Assembly: GCA_965261725.1 (NCBI GenBank)
Contig: CBDHDU010000051.1
Location: 1 to 64,000, forward strand
Length of the DNA: 64,000 bases
DNA from: CANDOC01 sp965261725
Lineage (GTDB): Bacteria > Pseudomonadota > Gammaproteobacteria > Pseudomonadales > Endozoicomonadaceae
Direction: 5' to 3'
A program made the translations under genes and the position numbers. Every line of letters begins with the position of its first letter. Positions within the stretch are counted from its first letter, which is position 1. The notes under the pieces are model-generated. The model was not told where the DNA came from, did no database searches, and saw only the letters and a list, made by a program, of their open reading frames with translations. Of the stretch, positions 44,974 to 55,078 are shown piece after piece.

Positions 44974-46365
44974 TCAATGTACCGGGAAGAGGTTGTGTGC
45001 GACGGAAAAACCATAGCGATTCATTTTTGACCAGAATGCATCCCATTGCCCGGACGAACAAACTAATGCTCTCAACGTCAACAACATTGATGCACCTTGC
45101 TCTTTCCAGCGCATGCCAGAGCGGCACATACGTTGCTTTACCAAACTCTTGCAAGCCGCTTCCGTAACACCTGAACCAATGGGTAAGTTCCTCTTTCTGG
45201 CTTCAGGATAAATCATTTGGTGCCAGTGATTTTTAAAGTAGGTTCTCGCTTTCATCAACTTTTCCATAGAGGCGGTACGGTTGTTGCCCGGTGTTGCCCG
45301 TTCAAGCTCTCGCCGCAGGCTTTGTGCTGCGCCTTCATCGTGTTTCAGGTCGTGTAGCTTCTGCTTGAACCATGCATGCCTTTCCTGTGTGGCTTTCTTT
45401 CCCGGATAAAGTGCCTCAGCAGCGTCAGCAACATATTCAGACACGTGATAAAAGTCCAGCACGTGGATAGATGTAAAGGATTCTAAAAATGTCCAGTTAT
45501 CCGCCGCTCCGTCAGCAACCCCCACATAAACCGCCTCAGGGAATCTATCCTTAACCTTCTGGATTTCTCCAGTAAAACGGTTAATGAAGGTTTGCTTGCC
45601 GTATTCCGGTGCCTCTGCACAGTAGATTGTATGAAGACGCTCGCCTTCATCATCATAGAGGCTGATAGTGCCGCACATAGCGATCCGATAGCCTTCGTAG
45701 TACAACAGATTTGCTCCATCAAGCCCTATGGCTACTGTTGTCACGGGCTTTGGTAACTCTGGAATATCGTATACCCACCTTTCTTCTTTGGCCTGTGCAA
45801 TACTTGCCACCACATCGGCTAAATCACGAAGTGTTGAACGACTGCTATTACGACCATGATTTTGTCGCAGATCGTCTTCTACCTGAGGGGCTGCCATCTG
45901 GGCATACTTCCAGCTCACCATGCGAGCAAAAGCCGGAGTCGAATTGACAATAATCCGGGCATTCTGATCCAGAGGGCAAAAGGTTTCTCCCCCCTGACTG
46001 CTCTGGTAAATGTAACGCGGAACTTTGACGGCTCCCCATGACGTTTCGTAGACCTTGGGTTCTTTTTTATTCTTGCTGGTCATATGAATACCATCTACCT
46101 TTATGGGCGAACCGTCGGTGTCCATGTGTTCCAGTTGTTTTTCTACTCCAAGCGTTCCAGCTTGATTGAGGCTACCCTGAAGGCTGGTCTCGAAATCGAG
46201 CATTGAGTTGCCGTGCTGAATAGTGATGAGTATCTGCGTTTCTTGATTTTCAGATGATAGAATTTGAGCAGTCATACGGGGCAAAGGCCGTGCTTACGTC
46301 TATTATGATTTGATGAAAGTAGCTCACGGTAGTCGTTTTTCCTACATCAATTCCCGCTCACACCC
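44959..46365 (-). mobile_element. ISKra4-family insertion sequence
   Basis: The two ends share GGGTGTG (44959-44965 and inverted at 46359-46365) and partial similarity further in (ATGTA). CTCTCATC before the element and ATCTCATC after it form a near-perfect 8-base direct repeat. The limits are therefore supported but less exact than for the other elements. Confidence 0.65.
44974..46284 (-). CDS. ISKra4-family transposase
   Basis: This 436-residue DDE transposase is recognised by YETSWGAVKVPRYIYQSSQGGETFCPLD, AIGLDGANLLYYEGYRIAMCGTISLYD, VADGAADNWTFLESF (aspartate), VLDFYHVSEYVADAAEALYPG and the C-terminal PIGSGVTEAACKSLVKQRM (glutamate), each a family block. The frame is intact. Its stop codon directly abuts the stop of the acetyltransferase frame on the other strand. 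Confidence 0.9.
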   Translation of the reverse strand: MPRMTAQILSSENQETQILITIQHGNSMLDFETSLQGSLNQAGTLGVEKQLEHMDTDGSPIKVDGIHMTSKNKKEPKVYETSWGAVKVPRYIYQSSQGGETFCPLDQNARIIVNSTPAFARMVSWKYAQMAAPQVEDDLRQNHGRNSSRSTLRDLADVVASIAQAKEERWVYDIPELPKPVTTVAIGLDGANLLYYEGYRIAMCGTISLYDDEGERLHTIYCAEAPEYGKQTFINRFTGEIQKVKDRFPEAVYVGVADGAADNWTFLESFTSIHVLDFYHVSEYVADAAEALYPGKKATQERHAWFKQKLHDLKHDEGAAQSLRRELERATPGNNRTASMEKLMKARTYFKNHWHQMIYPEARKRNLPIGSGVTEAACKSLVKQRMCRSGMRWKEQGASMLLTLRALVCSSGQWDAFWSKMNRYGFSVAHNLFPVH

Positions 46366-46514
46366 ATCTCATCATGGCAAAGCTTATATATTGATGCTGG
46401 CAAACCAAGTGTTTATCGAATCTGCCAGACAATAAGCAAATGCTATGTAGTTAATGTCTTACTCCGGTCAGGTTTTATAGTATTTTTGAGTAGCAGTTTA
46501 CCAACTGAAGGCTC

Positions 46515-47594
46515 TTACATCCTTCGGCTATCGACTGCAATAGACAGCAGTGATATAACCACTCCCAGACATAGCCCCAGAAAAACTGAAATCGCGATAT
46601 ACTGCCCTGCTTTAGGCGATACAGGTGAACTCGGTTTAATAGCTGGCATGCTGGAAACAATTAAAGAGAGATTACTATAATCTGCATTAATTTTTCCCAA
46701 TTCATTTATACGGCTCACCTTATCAGCAACACCAGGAACATAAGGCTGTAATGGAGAATTTTCATTAGACAGGTACTTTTTATATCGAAGGTTTCTGCTC
46801 TTTACTAAATCTATTTGAGACTGAATAACAACTTCACCATCTAAATAGCTAAGCTCCCCCCCAGCCGTCTTTAAACTTTCCACTACTCCTGCGTTTCTAG
46901 CCTGAATAAGCAATTCTGACAACGCTTCAATTTCAAGTTTGTTCAGCTCCTCAAAGTTAGATTCAAGAATTCTGATATCCTGATCCAATTTATTTTTCAG
47001 GATTTCAACATGTAGCTTGTGCTCTTTTTCAAAATGTTCTGCAACCGCATTCTGAGATAAAGGGATGAGATAGTCATTGATATATACATCAGCATCCTGA
47101 GCGTAGTCTGTGCTGTAAACAAGAGATAAAGCGGGGTAATCCAGCGTATTATCTTGTGTAAGCACAAGATTTCCAAGTGAACGGCTATCATCAGCCAGTC
47201 CTCCTGCTTGCTGGCTTTTATGCATATTAAGGAATGCTTTTTCTTGTATCGTTCTGGAATTAATAGATCTTTCGAAAAGAGACAAAGCATCTTCAGGAAA
47301 AACCTGATTATTACGCCTGCTACCCTCTTCTTCATTCACCTCATAAGATGAATCGTTATCTACTTCATCAATCAAAGCTAAATTAGTATTTATTTCTTGA
47401 AAAGCCCAGACAGGAGCGGCATTAACAGTCGCTGTCGTTTCATACTTACCGGGGGTGAAGTACAATAAAGCCCCTGCTATAGACAATGAGAATAAAACAC
47501 TTATAACAATAAAATTTTTCTTTTCATATATATTTAAAATAAGTTCTACAATATCAATTTCATCATTATTTCTATGCGATTCATCCATGTACAT
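46515..47594 (-). CDS. Wzz/chain-length determinant-like polysaccharide copolymerase
   Basis: This inner-membrane protein is predicted to set surface-polysaccharide chain length. The 359-residue product has one N-terminal membrane segment (NFIVISVLFSLSIAGALLYF), a large periplasmic part with coiled coil (about 190-235), and a C-terminal segment (AGQYIAISVFLGLCLGVVISLLSIAV) preceded by the proline-rich KPSSPVSPK motif, the classic Wzz arrangement. No polysaccharide genes are visible here, so it may have been separated from its locus by insertions. ATG 47594 or the methionine two codons later could be the start. Confidence 0.85.
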   Translation of the reverse strand: MYMDESHRNNDEIDIVELILNIYEKKNFIVISVLFSLSIAGALLYFTPGKYETTATVNAAPVWAFQEINTNLALIDEVDNDSSYEVNEEEGSRRNNQVFPEDALSLFERSINSRTIQEKAFLNMHKSQQAGGLADDSRSLGNLVLTQDNTLDYPALSLVYSTDYAQDADVYINDYLIPLSQNAVAEHFEKEHKLHVEILKNKLDQDIRILESNFEELNKLEIEALSELLIQARNAGVVESLKTAGGELSYLDGEVVIQSQIDLVKSRNLRYKKYLSNENSPLQPYVPGVADKVSRINELGKINADYSNLSLIVSSMPAIKPSSPVSPKAGQYIAISVFLGLCLGVVISLLSIAVDSRRM

Positions 47595-47707
47595 GAGACT
47601 CTACTTATTATTTTCACAGACACAAAATGCTATACATTAGCGATTAGACTTTCAAGTGACCTCGCCAACATAAGCGCCCATACATTGATTCTCATGCATC
47701 ACAAAAT

Positions 47708-49317
47708 GTAACTATTCAGCACCCTCACAATAAGCTGGTATTTTCGTGATTTTGTGTCATTTTCAAATACAGTTCTTCTCTGACCAACGCTTGTTATGAG
47801 TCAACTTGATCCCGAGTTTCAGATTATCGTCACCCTCCTTGCTATCGTAAATGATCAGCAAGAGCAGATCGGTGGCCTGGGCGATCAGGTAGCGAAACTG
47901 GAAACAGAAAATAAGGAACTCGCGGACAGACTCAACATCAACAGCCGGAACAGCAGTAAGCCTCCCTCTACAGACGGTTATGCAAAGCCTGCTGCCAAAC
48001 AGAAAGACTCATCTGCCACGGTGGAGGGTGAGCCACAAGACGACAAACCTAACCCAAAAAGCTTACGACAGAGGTCTGGTCGAAAGCCCGGCGGTCAGAA
48101 AGGTCACAAAGGTTCAACGCTTCAGCAAGTCGCTGACACTGACCGCACCCAATATCACCCGGTTATAGACTGTGAGAAGTGCCATCAGTCCCTGCACTCT
48201 GCAAACATTGCCAAGTTGGTTGAAAGGCAAGTATTTGAACCGGGTCGTTTTGGTCACTTTGAAGTGACAGCCCATGTGGCCGAAATCAAAGAGTGCCGCT
48301 GCGGTCACATGACACAAGCCCGTTTCCCTGAAGGAGTTGATGCTCACGTGCAGTATGGACCGGTGACTCAGGCGCTGGCCGTGTATCTTTGTCAGTATCA
48401 ACTTATACCTTGCAAGCGTGCCTCCCAGTTCTTCATGGATATTTTCGGATTGGAAGTCAGTCCGGGTTCCATCTGCACCTTCCAGAGCAATGCTTATGAC
48501 CGGTTAGCCAGCACTGAGCAGGCAATTAGTGACGCCCTTAAGGTTGAACCCATTGCAGGCGCTGATGAAACAGGCATGAGAGTAGCCGGAGCGCTGTGGT
48601 GGATGCATGTCCTGCGTACTGACAAGTGGACGTACTATCATCTGGACTTGAGTAAAGGACATTCCGCCATAGAGACGATGGGTATTTTGCTGACCTTTGC
48701 CGGGATACTGGTTCATGACCACTACAAGGTTTACTTCCGCTATGCTGCGGCTCATGTACTCTGCAATGCCCACCACCTGAGGGAGTTACAGGGTGTCGTT
48801 GATCGCGACTGCAACTATCTTGCGGCTCGTCTTCAGCGGCTGCTGAGACTGGCCTGTCACCTCAGCAATGGTTTTAGAAAGCTGGGAATGAAGGCGATGC
48901 CGGAATCCATCCGCCAGCGTATCTCTTCACTGTTCGAGCGAACAGCAAAAAGGGCGCAAGCGGAAGAAGCCGACTATATGGAACGAGTACGGCAACGGTT
49001 GGGGCGTGACAAAGTCAAGAATACGAAAGCGTTCAACTTGTTTAAGCGGTTGGTGGAGTACAAGGACGAAACTTTGAGGTTCATGACCGACCTCAACATC
49101 CCCTTCGACAATAATGGCAGCGAGCAAGACATCAGAAATGGCAAGGTGAAGCAAAAAATATCGGGCTGCATCAGAAGCGAGGAAGGGGCGAAATGGTATT
49201 GCCGAATACGAAGTTATGTTTCATCTGCGAGAAAGCAGGGGCAGAATGTTTTTGAAGCCCTGCTTATAGCCATGAAGAATTACTGCGGTCACTCTTTGCT
49301 GGGTGCTGAATAGTTAC
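47708..49317 (+). mobile_element. IS66-family insertion sequence at the end of nasA
   Basis: GTAACTATTCAGCACCC (47708-47724) is mirrored perfectly at 49301-49317. The 8-base target repeat CACAAAAT flanks it exactly (47700-47707 and 49318-49325), the size expected for IS66. Length is 1610 bases, with only the tnpC-type gene, as in the single-gene subgroup. Confidence 0.95.
47796..49313 (+). CDS. IS66-family transposase (TnpC type)
   Basis: This 505-residue transposase has an N-terminal leucine-zipper-like coiled coil (QEQIGGLGDQVAKLETENKEL), NSRNSSKPPSTDGY, and the basic GRKPGGQKGHKGSTL. A zinc-binding segment follows (CEKCHQSLH, CRCGHMT), then the DDE core with PIAGADETGMRVAGALWWMHV, HDHYKVYF with LCNAHHLREL, and IPFDNNGSEQDIRN (glutamate). 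The gene is undamaged and fills the element. Confidence 0.95.
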   Translation: MSQLDPEFQIIVTLLAIVNDQQEQIGGLGDQVAKLETENKELADRLNINSRNSSKPPSTDGYAKPAAKQKDSSATVEGEPQDDKPNPKSLRQRSGRKPGGQKGHKGSTLQQVADTDRTQYHPVIDCEKCHQSLHSANIAKLVERQVFEPGRFGHFEVTAHVAEIKECRCGHMTQARFPEGVDAHVQYGPVTQALAVYLCQYQLIPCKRASQFFMDIFGLEVSPGSICTFQSNAYDRLASTEQAISDALKVEPIAGADETGMRVAGALWWMHVLRTDKWTYYHLDLSKGHSAIETMGILLTFAGILVHDHYKVYFRYAAAHVLCNAHHLRELQGVVDRDCNYLAARLQRLLRLACHLSNGFRKLGMKAMPESIRQRISSLFERTAKRAQAEEADYMERVRQRLGRDKVKNTKAFNLFKRLVEYKDETLRFMTDLNIPFDNNGSEQDIRNGKVKQKISGCIRSEEGAKWYCRIRSYVSSARKQGQNVFEALLIAMKNYCGHSLLGAE

Positions 49318-52012
49318 CACAAAATTCCCTTTTTATCAAACGACGTAATTCAGTAATACAGGAACCACAGTTGGTACCCGCATTAAGTGTCCTCCCTAAA
49401 GCCTCTGGCGTATTCAAGCCTTCGTTACTGATTGCACGACATATTGCCTTCTCTCCAACACCAAAGCAGGCACAGACTACAGGCCCAGCGTTTTTCCCAA
49501 CCGGCGGCTCTGCTGCCATTCGTCGCCATACATCTTCTTCAGGCATATCCTGCTTATCAAAACATTGTTCCAGCCACTGACGATCAGCTTCTATCGGATT
49601 CTTACTAACCAGCAGTATTGCCAGTAACTGTCCGGTACTATTAACTAACACTCGACGTTTATAGCCCATTGCCGGGTCATGATAGCAAAACTCTTTCAGC
49701 TCTTTTGATGAAGGCAGCCAACTATCATGTGAGACCTCTTCACCGTGTGCTATCTCATAACGAAAACAATGTGCTGAATGTACTTCTACACCGTAATCAG
49801 CCTCAGGTAATGCCTGCCGGGTACGAGTAATAAGAACGGAATGTTGCTTGGCATGAAATGGTTCGAGCTTAACCTGACTTGCTTTACTATCAGGTTGCCG
49901 TGAAAAGGGATCCGTTAGCGGATGAACAACAGAATCAATACGTCCACTTCTACTTAATACACCCGTCCAGTGCATGGGTGCATAACATGCCCCTTCCTGC
50001 TGCTCTTCACTGATGCTCACTCTGAGGATGGCTTTACCATAAGGAGAAACAACACAGGCAAGCTCATTATCAGCCAGCCCTGCTGCTCTGGCATCATCCG
50101 GATGCACAGCTACAAACGGCTCGTCGATATGTTGATTAAGTCGCGGAGCCAATGTCGTTCGGGTCATAGTGTGCCACTGGTCCCGAATCCGTCCGGTATT
50201 TAAAATCATTGGGTACTGTGCATCAGTTGCTACCGGTGGAATGTTTTCAGGTACAACAAAGGTCGCCTTTCCTGACTCTGTATAAAAGTGGCCATCCGCA
50301 AACATTCGGCCATAATTTTCTATGCGTCTTACAGCAGGCCACTGTACAGGCTCAAGACTGTCGTATTCTTTCTGGTTTAGCCCTGCTAAGGCTTCAATAT
50401 TGAAATCACGTAAGCGCGCCGATGGATTTTTATCATCCGGCTTACTGTTTTCAAAAGCAGATAGCGATGCATGCTCCCGGAAGATATCCACAGGCTGCTG
50501 ATAATTAAAAGTGGATTGATAGCCCAATTTCTTGCCCACTTCACTGATAATCCACCAGTCAGGACGGGCTTCACCGGAAGCGGGAAACAATGCCCGTTGT
50601 CTTGATATGCGCCGTTCAGAGTTCGTTACGGTTCCGTCCTTCTCACTCCAACCACAGGCAGGTAGACATACATCTGCAACCCGGGTGGTATCGGTATCTT
50701 TTATACAGTCAGAAACGATAACATTTGGGCAACGCTGCAATGCGTTTCTGACTTTATCGGCATTGGGCATACTAACCACCGGGTTGGTGCCCATAATCCA
50801 GATAAATTTAATTTTACCATCGTATACGGCATCAAACATATCAACAGCTGTCAGACCCGGCTGTTGAGCCATATGAGCGGCATTCCAGAAGCGCGATACA
50901 CGATCAATATCGTCTGCTCGATTAAATTCCATATGCGCCGCCAGCTGATTTGCCAGCCCACCAACTTCGCGGCCACCCATTGCATTAGGCTGACCCGTCA
51001 GAGAAAAAGGACCACAGCCCGGCTTTCCAATTCGTCCGGTTGCCAGATGGCAGTTAATAATGGCATTAACCTTATCAGTTCCCTGTCGTGCCTGATTCAC
51101 CCCCTGCGACCAGGCAGTGACTGTTTTTTCATATTCTTCAAACCATTGATAAAACTGTCTGACAGTGTCGGGCTCCAAACCACATGTAATAGCAACTGAG
51201 TCAATATCAGCTGCTGTCGAAACAGCCTGCTCCAGGACCTGCTCATATCCTGTTGTGTGGTTAGTAATATAGGGCGAATCTATTCGCCCCCTATTTGCCA
51301 GCCACACCAGAAGGCCAGAAAATAATTGGGTATCAGTCCCTGATTGAATAGGTAAGTGCAGATCAGCCAGCTCGCATGTTGCTGTGCGACGAGGATCAAT
51401 GACGACTACTTTCATCTGTGGTCGTTTTTCTTTTGCCGCCTGTAATCGCTGAAAAATAACCGGATGGCACCACGCTGTATTGGAGCCGGTCAGGATAACC
51501 AGATCAGCCAGCTCAAGATCTTCATAACAGCCCGGCACTGTATCAGTACCAAAAGCGCGCTTGTGACCGGCAACCGTTGAGGCCATACAAAGACGCGAGT
51601 TGGTATCAATATTGGCGCTGCCAATAAAACCTTTCATCAGTTTATTGGCAACATAGTAATCCTCTGTCAGCAGTTGACCGGAACCATATAAAGCAACCGC
51701 TTCAGGACCAAAACGCTCCAGTGTATCTTTTAGTCTGGCAACAACATCGTCCAACGCCATATCCCAGTCAGCCTGAATCGAACCGATTTGAGGATAAAGC
51801 AAACGCCCTTCCTGACTGACGGTATCACCCAGTGCACTACCCTTGGAGCACAGGCGCCCATAGTTAGAGGGATGTTGCTCATCGCCCTTGATCGTTACCT
51901 GATGATTTTTCTCATCGATAACGGTTGCCTTAATACCACAGCCAACACCACAGTAAGCACATGTAGTTTTTATTGTTGTACCGGAAACGGAGCTGCTTGA
52001 ATCCTGTAACAA
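49289..52012 (-). CDS. nasA: Assimilatory nitrate reductase catalytic subunit
   Basis: This cytoplasmic molybdopterin enzyme reduces nitrate to nitrite. The 907-residue frame has the N-terminal 4Fe-4S motif CAYCGVGCGIKATV to LCSKG, molybdopterin-binding blocks (WCHPVIFQRLQ, VVIDPRRTATCELADLHL), and a C-terminal Bfd-like [2Fe-2S] domain (CACFGVGEKAICRAI to NAGTNCGSC). The likely start is TTG 52012 with GAGGAG upstream, 14 bases after nirD. IS66 has replaced the last codons: the ending after REFC is IS-encoded (GNYSAPSKE), whereas the original would have been Asp-Ala-stop. All domains precede the change, so activity is probably kept. Confidence 0.95.
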   Translation of the reverse strand: MLQDSSSSVSGTTIKTTCAYCGVGCGIKATVIDEKNHQVTIKGDEQHPSNYGRLCSKGSALGDTVSQEGRLLYPQIGSIQADWDMALDDVVARLKDTLERFGPEAVALYGSGQLLTEDYYVANKLMKGFIGSANIDTNSRLCMASTVAGHKRAFGTDTVPGCYEDLELADLVILTGSNTAWCHPVIFQRLQAAKEKRPQMKVVVIDPRRTATCELADLHLPIQSGTDTQLFSGLLVWLANRGRIDSPYITNHTTGYEQVLEQAVSTAADIDSVAITCGLEPDTVRQFYQWFEEYEKTVTAWSQGVNQARQGTDKVNAIINCHLATGRIGKPGCGPFSLTGQPNAMGGREVGGLANQLAAHMEFNRADDIDRVSRFWNAAHMAQQPGLTAVDMFDAVYDGKIKFIWIMGTNPVVSMPNADKVRNALQRCPNVIVSDCIKDTDTTRVADVCLPACGWSEKDGTVTNSERRISRQRALFPASGEARPDWWIISEVGKKLGYQSTFNYQQPVDIFREHASLSAFENSKPDDKNPSARLRDFNIEALAGLNQKEYDSLEPVQWPAVRRIENYGRMFADGHFYTESGKATFVVPENIPPVATDAQYPMILNTGRIRDQWHTMTRTTLAPRLNQHIDEPFVAVHPDDARAAGLADNELACVVSPYGKAILRVSISEEQQEGACYAPMHWTGVLSRSGRIDSVVHPLTDPFSRQPDSKASQVKLEPFHAKQHSVLITRTRQALPEADYGVEVHSAHCFRYEIAHGEEVSHDSWLPSSKELKEFCYHDPAMGYKRRVLVNSTGQLLAILLVSKNPIEADRQWLEQCFDKQDMPEEDVWRRMAAEPPVGKNAGPVVCACFGVGEKAICRAISNEGLNTPEALGRTLNAGTNCGSCITELRRLIKREFCGNYSAPSKE

Positions 52013-52026
52013 AACAATTCATCTCC

Positions 52027-52371
52027 TCAGGCTGCTTGACTGGCATCAAGCGACAGCGCCACTTGGACCATACCATCACGTACTCTTGCCAGGTGAACCT
52101 GTATTTTCTGCTCAGGTTCTTCAATGCAATATCCTGACTCCAGAGAAAAATGCTGTTTGTAAACCGGAGAAGCTACCACCAGTTTGCCTTTCAAATCCCC
52201 CACAATTCCACGTGAAATCACGTTGGCGTGACTGAACGGATCATAGTTATCGACAGCATGAACCCTGTCACCCATCCGGAACAACGCAACCTGTCGCCCT
52301 TCTACCAGCGCTGCACAGCCCAGAGACGGATATAACTCACCCATTGCACAAACGGTTATCCACTGACTCAT
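52027..52371 (-). CDS. nirD: Nitrite reductase (NADH) small subunit NirD
   Basis: This 114-residue Rieske-fold partner of NirB takes part in reducing nitrite to ammonium. It starts MSQWITVCAMGELYPSLGCAALVEGRQVALFR and has the family core VHAVDNYDPFSHANVISRGIVGDLKGKLVVASPVYKQHFSLESG (two blocks). Like other NirD proteins it lacks the full Cys/His cluster ligands of true Rieske proteins. It sits 27 bases after nirB and 14 before nasA, one transcription unit. Confidence 0.96.
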   Translation of the reverse strand: MSQWITVCAMGELYPSLGCAALVEGRQVALFRMGDRVHAVDNYDPFSHANVISRGIVGDLKGKLVVASPVYKQHFSLESGYCIEEPEQKIQVHLARVRDGMVQVALSLDASQAA

Positions 52372-52398
52372 GACAGTTTTCTCCTTTCGTTTATGGTC

Positions 52399-54948
52399 TT
52401 AAGCTGTCTCAGCAACAGGAATAAGTTCAACTTTCTTTTCGTTGGCGGATGCCGGACGACGCTGCCCACGCTCTTCAACAAACACAATGTTGTCATCTGC
52501 CGCTTCACTGTTAATAAAATGATTGAAGCGCTTCAGCTTTTCAGGATCGTCTATTGTTGCTTTCCATTCACAGGCATAAGTATTCACATTCGCCTGCATC
52601 TCTGATTCAAGCTGCGTCCCCAAACCAAGACTATCCTCAAGAATGACCTCTTTCAGATAATCGAGGCCACCTTCAAGGTTTTCCAGCCATACAGAGGTGC
52701 GCTGCAGGCGATCAGCCGTTCTGATATAGAACATCAGGAAGCGATCGATATAACGTATTAACTCTTCATCATTAAGGTCAGTGGCAAACAGGTCGGCATG
52801 GCGAGGCTTCATACCACCATTACCACCTACGTAAAGATTCCAGCCCTTCTCTGTTGCTATTACACCCACATCTTTGCTTTGTGCTTCAGCACATTCACGG
52901 GTGCAGCCTGATACAGCCAGCTTAATTTTATGTGGTGAGCGCAAGCCGCGATAACGATGCTCAACCTTGATTGCCATTCCCACACTGTCCATCACACCAT
53001 AACGACACCAGGTGCTGCCGACACAGGACTTAACGGTTCGCATGGATTTGCCGTAGGCATGACCAGTTTCAAAACCGGCATCCACCAGCCGTCGCCAGAT
53101 TTGTGGTAGCTCATGCACCTGTGCACCAAACAAATCAATACGCTGACCACCGGTGATTTTGGTGTATAGATTAAAGTCTTTGGCTACCTGTCCAATGACA
53201 ATCAATTTATCAGGCGTAATTTCACCGCCAGGCACACGAGGTACAACAGAATAAGTGCCGTCTTTCTGCATATTGCCAAGGAAATAGTCGTTAGTATCCT
53301 GTAGGGTGGCATGCTCATTCTTGAGCACATACTCATTCCAGCAGGACGCGAGAATAGAGCCAACTGTGGGTTTACAGATATCGCACCCTAAACCGGAACC
53401 GTATTTATCCAGCAGTTCCTGAAAGGTTTTTATTTCTTCTACGCGAACCAGATGATAAAGCTCCTGCCGGGAATAGGCGAAGTGTTCACATATATCTTTT
53501 TTGACCTCGACTCCGGCCTGTTCAAGCTCATGATCCAGCACCTGTTTGACCAACTGAGCACAACCACCACAGCCGGTACCAGCGCTGGTACAGGCTTTCA
53601 GTGAGGCCAGATCCTGACACCCATCAGCAACGGCACTAACAAGATCGCCTTTGCTTACGTTGTAGCAGGAACATATCTGGGCAGAATCAGGCAACGCCGC
53701 AACACCACCGCTCTTTGGCGCAGCACCATCAACGTAGGGCAGAATCAGTTCCGCAGGATTATTCGGTGGGCGCACACCATTGAGAACCGTCTGAAGTAAT
53801 GATCCATAGTCGCTGGCATCACCGACCAGTACAGCGCCCAGTACTTTCTTCTTAGTTTTTGAAACGACCAGTTTCTTATAAATCTCTTTTTCTTCATCAA
53901 TAAACTGATAACTGATGGCACCTTGCGTTTGCGCCTGAGCATCACCGATACTGCCCACATCGACGCCCAGCAGTTTCAGTTTGGTACTCATATCAGCACC
54001 TTTGAACAAGGTTTCTTTTTCTCCGCTCAGGTCATCAACAACGGTTCTCGCCATTTGATAACCCGGTGCAACCAGTCCAAATATCCGCCCCTCCCAAAGC
54101 GCACATTCGCCGATGGCATATACATTCTCATCAGATGTCAGGCACTGATCATTAATGACAATACCACCACGCTCCCCTACCTGAAGTTCACAGGTACGAG
54201 CCAGATCGTCACGGGGACGAATACCGGCCGAGAACACGATCATATCGGTTTCCAGTATTTCACCATCTGCAAACGTCATACGGTGATTGGCATTCTCACC
54301 TTGTGTAATTGAGCGGGTATTTCGGCTGGTATGAATATTGACACCCAACGCCTCGATTTTCCGACGCAGCATGGCACTGCCGCCTTCATCAAGCTGAACC
54401 GCCATTAGTCGCGACGCAAATTCGACTACATGTGTCTCGAGGTTAAGGTCTCTCAGTGCCTTTGCACCTTCCAACCCAAGCAAGCCGCCCCCCACAACAA
54501 CGCCAGTTTTACTCTCTGCCGCCGCCGCTTTAATGGCATGCAGATCATCCAGCGTTCGATAGACAAAACAACCCGGCCGATCATTGCCTTCCACGGGCGG
54601 CACAAAGGGATATGAACCTGCTGCCAGCACCAGCTTGTTATAGGAAACCTGTTTACCTGACTGAGTTTCAACGACAGCATTCTCACGATCAATCGCCGTC
54701 ACCGGATCATTTAGTATTAGCTGAATATCGTTTTTCTCATAAAAACCGGGAGAAACCATTGATAAATCTGAAGCTGTTTTACCGGCAAAGAACTCCGATA
54801 AATGAACACGGTCATAAGCAGGTTCTTTTTCTTCACCAACAACCGTTACTTCAAAAGTATTGTGCAGGCCTGCATCAACCAGCAATTCTACAAAGCGGTG
54901 ACCGACCATACCGTTGCCGACCACAACCAACTTCTGTTTTGAATCCAC
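52399..54948 (-). CDS. nirB: Nitrite reductase (NADH) large subunit NirB
   Basis: This sirohaem enzyme reduces nitrite to ammonium with NADH. The 849-residue product has the FAD domain (VVVGNGMVGHRFVELLVDAG at 8-27), the NAD domain (TGVVVGGGLLGLEGAKALRD), a Bfd-like [2Fe-2S] domain (CSCYNVSKGDL to GTGCGGC), and the C-terminal siroheme/4Fe-4S module with CVGSTWCRYG and SGCTRECAEAQ supplying the four cysteines. The start is GTG 54948 behind an AGGAGG site. A sigma-54 promoter lies 40 bases upstream. Confidence 0.97.
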   Translation of the reverse strand: MDSKQKLVVVGNGMVGHRFVELLVDAGLHNTFEVTVVGEEKEPAYDRVHLSEFFAGKTASDLSMVSPGFYEKNDIQLILNDPVTAIDRENAVVETQSGKQVSYNKLVLAAGSYPFVPPVEGNDRPGCFVYRTLDDLHAIKAAAAESKTGVVVGGGLLGLEGAKALRDLNLETHVVEFASRLMAVQLDEGGSAMLRRKIEALGVNIHTSRNTRSITQGENANHRMTFADGEILETDMIVFSAGIRPRDDLARTCELQVGERGGIVINDQCLTSDENVYAIGECALWEGRIFGLVAPGYQMARTVVDDLSGEKETLFKGADMSTKLKLLGVDVGSIGDAQAQTQGAISYQFIDEEKEIYKKLVVSKTKKKVLGAVLVGDASDYGSLLQTVLNGVRPPNNPAELILPYVDGAAPKSGGVAALPDSAQICSCYNVSKGDLVSAVADGCQDLASLKACTSAGTGCGGCAQLVKQVLDHELEQAGVEVKKDICEHFAYSRQELYHLVRVEEIKTFQELLDKYGSGLGCDICKPTVGSILASCWNEYVLKNEHATLQDTNDYFLGNMQKDGTYSVVPRVPGGEITPDKLIVIGQVAKDFNLYTKITGGQRIDLFGAQVHELPQIWRRLVDAGFETGHAYGKSMRTVKSCVGSTWCRYGVMDSVGMAIKVEHRYRGLRSPHKIKLAVSGCTRECAEAQSKDVGVIATEKGWNLYVGGNGGMKPRHADLFATDLNDEELIRYIDRFLMFYIRTADRLQRTSVWLENLEGGLDYLKEVILEDSLGLGTQLESEMQANVNTYACEWKATIDDPEKLKRFNHFINSEAADDNIVFVEERGQRRPASANEKKVELIPVAETA

Positions 54949-54986
54949 TGAGGCAGTCCTCCTGTTTTATTGTTTACAGGTGTTAC

Positions 54987-55002
54987 TGCAAAGGGCTTGC
55001 CA
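54987..55002 (-). promoter_or_regulatory. nirB: Sigma-54 promoter of nirBD-nasA
   Basis: On the minus strand TGGCAA-N5-TTGCA gives the -24/-12 pattern (consensus TGGCAC-N5-TTGCA). Only one base departs. It lies 39 bases before the nirB start, implying a leader of about 28 bases, and fits nitrogen-limited control. Confidence 0.75.
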
Positions 55003-55078
55003 ACTTGGAATATTCGCTTAATCCCCAGCTATTAAAAGGGTATTAATGAATTATTGAACGGAAACTTATAATCAATAA

